Origin: Psychroflexus salis
GTDB lineage: Bacteria > Bacteroidota > Bacteroidia > Flavobacteriales > Flavobacteriaceae
Direction: 5' to 3'
NCBI RefSeq assembly: GCF_014640175.1
Contig: NZ_BMGL01000001.1
Span: 1 to 64,000 of the forward strand
DNA: 64,000 nt
The translations under genes and the position numbers were made by a program. This document shows positions 60,004 to 64,000 of this stretch, one piece after another; the stretch's first letter is position 1, and every line of letters begins with the position of its first letter. The notes beneath the pieces were generated by a model. The model saw only the letters and a program-made list of their open reading frames with translations, searched no databases and had not been told where the DNA came from.

Positions 60004-60514
60004 TTGATTTCAAATGCGTTGCGAAATTAAGGAAAATTGCAAAATTGGCGAGTTTCAAGAGCGAAAATAAGCATTTGATTAATAAAATAATTTAGAATTA
60101 GACAAAAAGGAGTAAAACAGCTGCTGTTATTGGTATAATACACAATAAATAATTAATACAGAACATTATTTTAAATGCATCCGATACTTACGGAACCTTA
60201 AAACACCTATCAGTAAAAGGATGGTAAGTTGGTATTATCTATTTGAGTTTTAAATAGCGAAATCATATAGTCAAAATGTTATAAGTTGCTACAAAAAAAA
60301 TATTTTGAACAGCATTTTATAGTTAAAAAGATAATTTCATTGGACTTTAGAAAAATGGTGTTACTTCAATTAAAGTTATACAGCTAAAATTTATCTTTAA
60401 AAATAGTTCATTGGTTATTTATTTTGAAAATGAATTTACCAATTGATTAAACTTCCAAATTATAAAACTTTTGAAACTGGACTTTAAGCTTATGAAGCTA
60501 AAACTTTTTTGTAT
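60004..60514. other. Gene-free AT-rich interval
   Basis: About 510 bp between the ileS start and the terminator of the small membrane protein gene. No credible open frame, tRNA or repeat is seen. A TAATTTCGC (minus strand, 60021-60029) could be a weak -7 element for ileS, one mismatch from consensus. Confidence 0.6.
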
Positions 60515-60550
60515 AAAAAACCCCACTTCGATTTGAAGCGGGGTTTTTTT
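60515..60550 (-). terminator. Terminator after the small membrane protein gene
   Basis: AAAACCCCACTTC and GAAGCGGGGTTTT form a stem (CCCC/GGGG and CTTC/GAAG with one A-C mismatch) with T-runs on both strands. It ends the minus-strand unit 60571-63820 and could work in both directions. Confidence 0.8.
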
Positions 60551-60570
60551 GATTATATAAAGTGTATGAT

Positions 60571-60786
60571 TTATTTCTTAAACTTACGGTATCCGAAAAA
60601 AGAACCTATAACTAAACCTAAAGTTACTAAAGCACTAATTGGAGCTTGTGGCACATCATCAACCGAGTCATCAAATCCCAGAGCATCTTCAAAAGATTGG
60701 CCAAAACTTAGCTGTGTAGTAATTAACAAGCACACTAAAATGGCGATGCTAAAGTATTTTGGATATTTATTTTTAAGATTATTCAT
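60571..60786 (-). CDS. Small exported protein with C-terminal membrane anchor, second T9SS-linked copy
   Basis: 71 residues: signal peptide (about 11-29, ending LSFGQ), a short acidic region (FEDALGFDDSVD), then DVPQAPISALV, a hydrophobic helix (about 50-65) and a basic end (GYRKFKK). Same plan as the protein at 7671-7922, with DVP before the helix in both. It lies 52 bp downstream of the T9SS gene and before a terminator. The DVP-hydrophobic-basic tail recalls PEP-CTERM-like and PID-CTERM-like sorting signals; function unknown. Confidence 0.75.
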   Translation of the reverse strand: MNNLKNKYPKYFSIAILVCLLITTQLSFGQSFEDALGFDDSVDDVPQAPISALVTLGLVIGSFFGYRKFKK

Positions 60787-60838
60787 GATTAGAATTTAAT
60801 ATTATTAGTTAGTATTTTAAACAAATGTAGCATAAAAT

Positions 60839-63820
60839 TTATAATTTAATGAATTTAGCTATTTGATTTTTAGACCTTATATCTAATTTTAAGAAATAAA
60901 TACCCGATTTTAAGTCAGTTGCATCAATTGGGTAGCTTTTATCTTCCGTAAAAGTAGCTGTTGTTTGCATTACTTGTCTTCCTAAAACATCGTACACTTC
61001 TATTTTTAAATCTGTTTCACTTAATGAATTTGATACAGAGATATTGATTTGATCTTTTACTGGATTTGGGTGTATACGCATATCTTCAACCAAGTTAAAA
61101 TCTTCATTACTTAGCGTAACATTTCCGAATACCAATTCGAAGCGCAAAATATCAAGGCTTTCTTGAATATTAGCATCGGCTGTAAATTCAATTTCAGTAT
61201 TACCAAGTTGAATAGGAATCAACTCTCCAGTATAATTATCTTTTAAAAATAATTCATCATCAGTATTGAAATTCTGTACATTGAAAGTAAAGGTATACGA
61301 TGCTGTTGAAAGATTATTCAACAAAAACGGAATGTTCTCTCCTATTTGCGGTAAAGCTCTATTTTCGATGGAAAACAATTGGTTTGAATTTACACTGGCT
61401 AAATTGATACCTGGATTCCCCATTTTGGAAGCATCTAAGGCATCTACTGCATTATTACCATTTTCAGTAAAACGTAAACCAAATGCATCTTCTTCAGTAA
61501 AGCCATTGTTCAACTTATCGGTTTTATAAATACGCATATTTACAAAAGCTGGTACATTTTCTCCAACGGAAAAAACTTGGGTTTGAGAACCAGAAGTGGC
61601 TTTATCGTCTTCATTAAATTCTATACTAAAATCTGAACCTGTTGTATCGTTTTGCATAAATACAGCTTGTCCAGGTCTTAAAAATTCATCTGCATCTGAG
61701 CTAGATGGGTCTGGCACTCCACTAGGAAGAGCTATCGTTACAAAACCACCAGCAACACCTAAAGAAGGATCCCAGTAATAAGCAGAATTTGTGTTCACAG
61801 CAGCTCCATAGGTAAGATTATTTAAGTGTACAACCGCTTGGTAAGGATTCCCAATGAAAGTAAAATTTCCAAAAAAATTAGATGTCGTAACTGAATGATT
61901 CCCTGTATGTAGTGTTCCTGTTGCACTTAAAGTTACATCGTTAGCATTTGCACCATTATCAGATAAACTTACGCCTCGGTCTCCACGGACAAATAAGCGA
62001 TAAGGTTGACCTGCTACAATACCTTGTGTAGTTGAAGCAATTGGGGTCCAAGCACTTGTGGTAACTTGATCTTGTATTGAATGATCAAAAGTAAACATCG
62101 ATGGATTATTGGTACCTGAAGCATCAAATCCATTACTTGCACCACCAGCGCCCGTTATATGCGTATCTTGTTGCCAAGCATCAGCAATGTTTACATTGCC
62201 AACAGGCGAAGCTAAAAAGCGAAATGCTCGTGCATCATCACTTCGTTTTGGTATAAATCGCTCAGTGGTGATGTTTCCTGTTACAGTTCCAGAAAAGTTG
62301 GCTAATTGACCAGAACCAGATGCGTCGCTTTGAAAGACTAAATCTCCATTGTTTATAATATTTCCCACTAAGTCTAAAATTCCTGAAGAAGTTATATTTA
62401 AAGTAGCTCCTAATGCTACTTCTAGGTTATTAGCTACTAAAGTTCCTGTTACATCAATGCTTCCATCAGCAATTAAAATATTATCGGTGGCAGTTGAACT
62501 CCCAACAGGATCTGATGGTGACCATGCGCCGCTTTCGTAAGTGAAATCTGGAATTGCTGTAAAAGAATTCCATTTAAAGTTATCAATTGCTGTTTGACCG
62601 CCGCTGGAACCTTGTTTAAACTCTATTGTGAATGTACCTGTCTCATTAACTGAAATTTGTCCTGAGTTCTTAGTTACACCTTGTTCAGAAGAGGAAGTAA
62701 CAGTTGTTACTAAAGAACCATTTACGTAAACTTCTAAATTAACATCCGTGCTAAAAGCTTGTTGATAATCAAACTCAAATACAGAAATACCTCCACTAAT
62801 TGATGAGTTTAAGGTAGCAGCAGAATTGTTTTGTAAAGTTACTGTTTCAGCATCTATATTTATATCTCCTCTTGCATTTACATAATTCCAAGTATTACCA
62901 GCAATTCCAGCAAAATTCCCATATTTATATGTACCTGATGTTTCAGGATAATTTACAAAAGTTTCTTCGTTATCATAGTTTATTGGTTCTGGTGTAACTT
63001 CACCTTCTAGGCTAACTGTTATATCTGAAGCTCCACCACCAGATACAGTAATATCATCAGAGTACAAATTGATTGTTAAGCCTGATTTCAATCTCACAAA
63101 AATATCAGTAGCTGTTCCGTCAAAAGATGCAAGTGTTATTGAATTAGAATAGGTACCAGAAACTGTTTCGGCTATCTCGAAATCTGAAGAAACAGGCACA
63201 GAAACAGTAACATCTGAACCATCTAAGTCAGTTCCAGATAAACTAAATGATTGTGGAATGGACGGGCCACTGTCTACTTCATAATCTAAATTAGTTAAAC
63301 TAGCTTGATCTGAAATAAAAACACCGCCTGCGGGACTTGTGTATGTTACATCAAAATTGTCAATATAGATTCTATTAGAACTACTACCATCTCTTTGAAA
63401 AAACTCAACTTCAGTGGTAGCAGAAATACCGTCTATTGTATATGTGTTTCCTGCAACCATATTTACTTGCGCACCACTATCAACTGTATAAGCAGCAGGA
63501 CCAGTTGTTCCAGAAGCGTTAACAATTATTTTAGTAATGGTGACTCCATTATTTGCATAAACTTTAATAGAACCACCTTTTGTAGCATTTTGATAAAGCC
63601 TTAATTGATTACTAAAAATCCCTGGATTTGATGTTCCAGAATTTTTAAATGACCCAAATCCAATATTAGAATCTAGTGAAATACCTGGAGAGTTTTCATT
63701 GAGTCCACTTTCAGCACCAACAGATGCAAAATCATAAGATGTTGTTACCTGCCCCCAACCAACAAAAACAAAAAAACTCAATAAACTAAATAAATAAAAT
63801 CTTAAGTGCTTTTTCATCAT
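60839..63820 (-). CDS. T9SS type A sorting domain-containing surface protein, second copy
   Basis: 993 residues. Signal peptide 1-24 (ending FVGWGQ). Beta-rich regions follow, including one with VTVSVPVSSDFEIAETVSGTYS and DITVSGGGASDITVSLEGEV near 200-280, found in many flavobacterial exported proteins (DUF4625/lamin-like or choice-of-anchor type). Residues ~545-760 share FRFLASPVG, NPSMFTFD, VRGDRG, GNPYQAVV and LRPGQAVFM with the 7923-11444 protein. The type A sorting domain ends the protein: IHPNPVKDQINISV, IEVYDVLGRQVMQ, TDLKSGIYFLKL. It is exported to the surface by T9SS; no enzyme domain recognised. Confidence 0.88.
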   Translation of the reverse strand: MMKKHLRFYLFSLLSFFVFVGWGQVTTSYDFASVGAESGLNENSPGISLDSNIGFGSFKNSGTSNPGIFSNQLRLYQNATKGGSIKVYANNGVTITKIIVNASGTTGPAAYTVDSGAQVNMVAGNTYTIDGISATTEVEFFQRDGSSSNRIYIDNFDVTYTSPAGGVFISDQASLTNLDYEVDSGPSIPQSFSLSGTDLDGSDVTVSVPVSSDFEIAETVSGTYSNSITLASFDGTATDIFVRLKSGLTINLYSDDITVSGGGASDITVSLEGEVTPEPINYDNEETFVNYPETSGTYKYGNFAGIAGNTWNYVNARGDINIDAETVTLQNNSAATLNSSISGGISVFEFDYQQAFSTDVNLEVYVNGSLVTTVTSSSEQGVTKNSGQISVNETGTFTIEFKQGSSGGQTAIDNFKWNSFTAIPDFTYESGAWSPSDPVGSSTATDNILIADGSIDVTGTLVANNLEVALGATLNITSSGILDLVGNIINNGDLVFQSDASGSGQLANFSGTVTGNITTERFIPKRSDDARAFRFLASPVGNVNIADAWQQDTHITGAGGASNGFDASGTNNPSMFTFDHSIQDQVTTSAWTPIASTTQGIVAGQPYRLFVRGDRGVSLSDNGANANDVTLSATGTLHTGNHSVTTSNFFGNFTFIGNPYQAVVHLNNLTYGAAVNTNSAYYWDPSLGVAGGFVTIALPSGVPDPSSSDADEFLRPGQAVFMQNDTTGSDFSIEFNEDDKATSGSQTQVFSVGENVPAFVNMRIYKTDKLNNGFTEEDAFGLRFTENGNNAVDALDASKMGNPGINLASVNSNQLFSIENRALPQIGENIPFLLNNLSTASYTFTFNVQNFNTDDELFLKDNYTGELIPIQLGNTEIEFTADANIQESLDILRFELVFGNVTLSNEDFNLVEDMRIHPNPVKDQINISVSNSLSETDLKIEVYDVLGRQVMQTTATFTEDKSYPIDATDLKSGIYFLKLDIRSKNQIAKFIKL

Positions 63821-63838
63821 ATAATTGTTTTAGTTTTT

Positions 63839-63868
63839 CAAAACTAATGAATGTTAACGAGTTACAAA
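63839..63868 (-). promoter_or_regulatory. Promoter of the 63820 T9SS protein gene
   Basis: On the minus strand TTTG (63868-63865) and TAGTTTTG (63846-63839) are 18 nt apart, matching TTTG-N17-19-TAnnTTTG. The -7 box is in a perfect 8-bp inverted repeat (TTAGTTTT/AAAACTAA, 63830-63847). The transcript would start near 63832, 12 nt before the ATG. Confidence 0.6.
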
Positions 63869-63920
63869 AAAGCATAGGTTATATTTATGTTATTTTAAAA
63901 TTAAGAAAGAGTTGTTTTTT

Positions 63921-63984
63921 AGAGAAAAGACGAAGGAACCAAGAACTAAGAAATAAGACAAAAAGATGAAAGGACGAAAAAGAC
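63921..63984. repeat. Purine-rich degenerate repeat at the window edge
   Basis: An almost uninterrupted A/G tract with short recurring units such as AAGAC, GACGAA and AAGAAATAAGA. It resembles low-complexity intergenic repeats of Bacteroidota. No gene or stem is seen; the region continues past the edge. Confidence 0.4.
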
Positions 63985-64000
63985 CTAATTGAAAAGACTA

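Noticed and set aside
60509-60799. 96-codon plus-strand frame near the terminator
   Set aside because: Begins in the hairpin arm and is antisense to the small membrane protein, which has a proper signal peptide and tail.
1-64000. tRNA, rRNA, CRISPR array, prophage or IS transposase
   Set aside because: No cloverleaf, regular spacer repeat or transposase-type protein was recognised by reading both strands; no search tool was available to exclude them fully.

Overview
The window is AT-rich chromosomal DNA from a member of the Bacteroidota, almost certainly a marine-type Flavobacteriaceae. The signs are several large secreted proteins, two of them with a C-terminal type IX secretion (T9SS) sorting domain, a DnaQ-DnaE fused replicative polymerase, a viroplasmin-type RNase H, an IPExxxVDY protein, a DksA-like protein that lacks its zinc ligands, and promoters of the Bacteroidota TAnnTTTG(C) type. 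Few genes show a Shine-Dalgarno sequence, and TTG/GTG starts are fairly common.

Layout. 1-2666 (-): partial secreted adhesin with a choice-of-anchor-L-like region. 2741-3652 (+): NifU-like Fe-S protein. 3663-3960 (-): decayed anti-sigma factor. 4121-7719 (+): three glycosyltransferases (DPM-like, cellulose-synthase-like, GT-C). 7671-11444 (-): T9SS protein followed directly by a small membrane-anchored protein. 11712-14222 (+): YceI, porin-like protein, YceI. 14215-18591 (-): DnaE. 18839-33560: exopolysaccharide locus (GTs, initiating sugar transferase, UDP-glucose dehydrogenase, UDP-xylose synthase, WecG/TagA GT, three polymerase/ligase-like membrane proteins, a heparin-lyase-like lipoprotein, sulfotransferase, flippase, Wzz-like protein), nearly all on the minus strand from a promoter at about 33585. 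33680-37820 (-): PurF-like, PfkB kinase, RNase H, PurN. 37979-43690 (+): acpP-fabF-rnc-IPExxxVDY-pyk and a hydrolase. 43740-50655 (-): envelope operon (flippase, dut, hypothetical, nucleotidyltransferase, TPR, DUF4292 lipoprotein, EnvC-like). 51001-55670 (+): aldehyde dehydrogenase, then fabH-accB-accC. 55799-59997 (-): ileS and dksA-like. 60571-63820 (-): a second T9SS protein plus small membrane protein.

How the genes work together. The EPS locus supplies UDP-glucuronate and UDP-xylose (Ugd, UXS), starts a lipid-linked unit (polyprenyl sugar-phosphate transferase), extends it (several GTs), flips it (Wzx), polymerises it (Wzy-like proteins) and probably sulfates and trims it (sulfotransferase, lyase-like protein). 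The inferred product is a sulfated, uronate/xylose-containing surface polysaccharide. Fatty-acid synthesis genes lie in two clusters (acpP-fabF and fabH-accBC).

The most remarkable item is ileS. It is one open frame of about 1269 codons, interrupted in frame at codons ~625-768 by a 430-bp element that encodes a DUF559 (Vsr-like, PD-(D/E)XK) endonuclease domain and is bounded by imperfect, internally palindromic terminal inverted repeats. It looks like a protein-coding mobile element living inside an essential tRNA synthetase. Other items to check are a structured RNA candidate at 50768-50922, a long hairpin overlapping the start of the 42281 gene, a strong terminator 13 nt before the purF-like start, and the duplicated 'T9SS protein plus small membrane protein' module.
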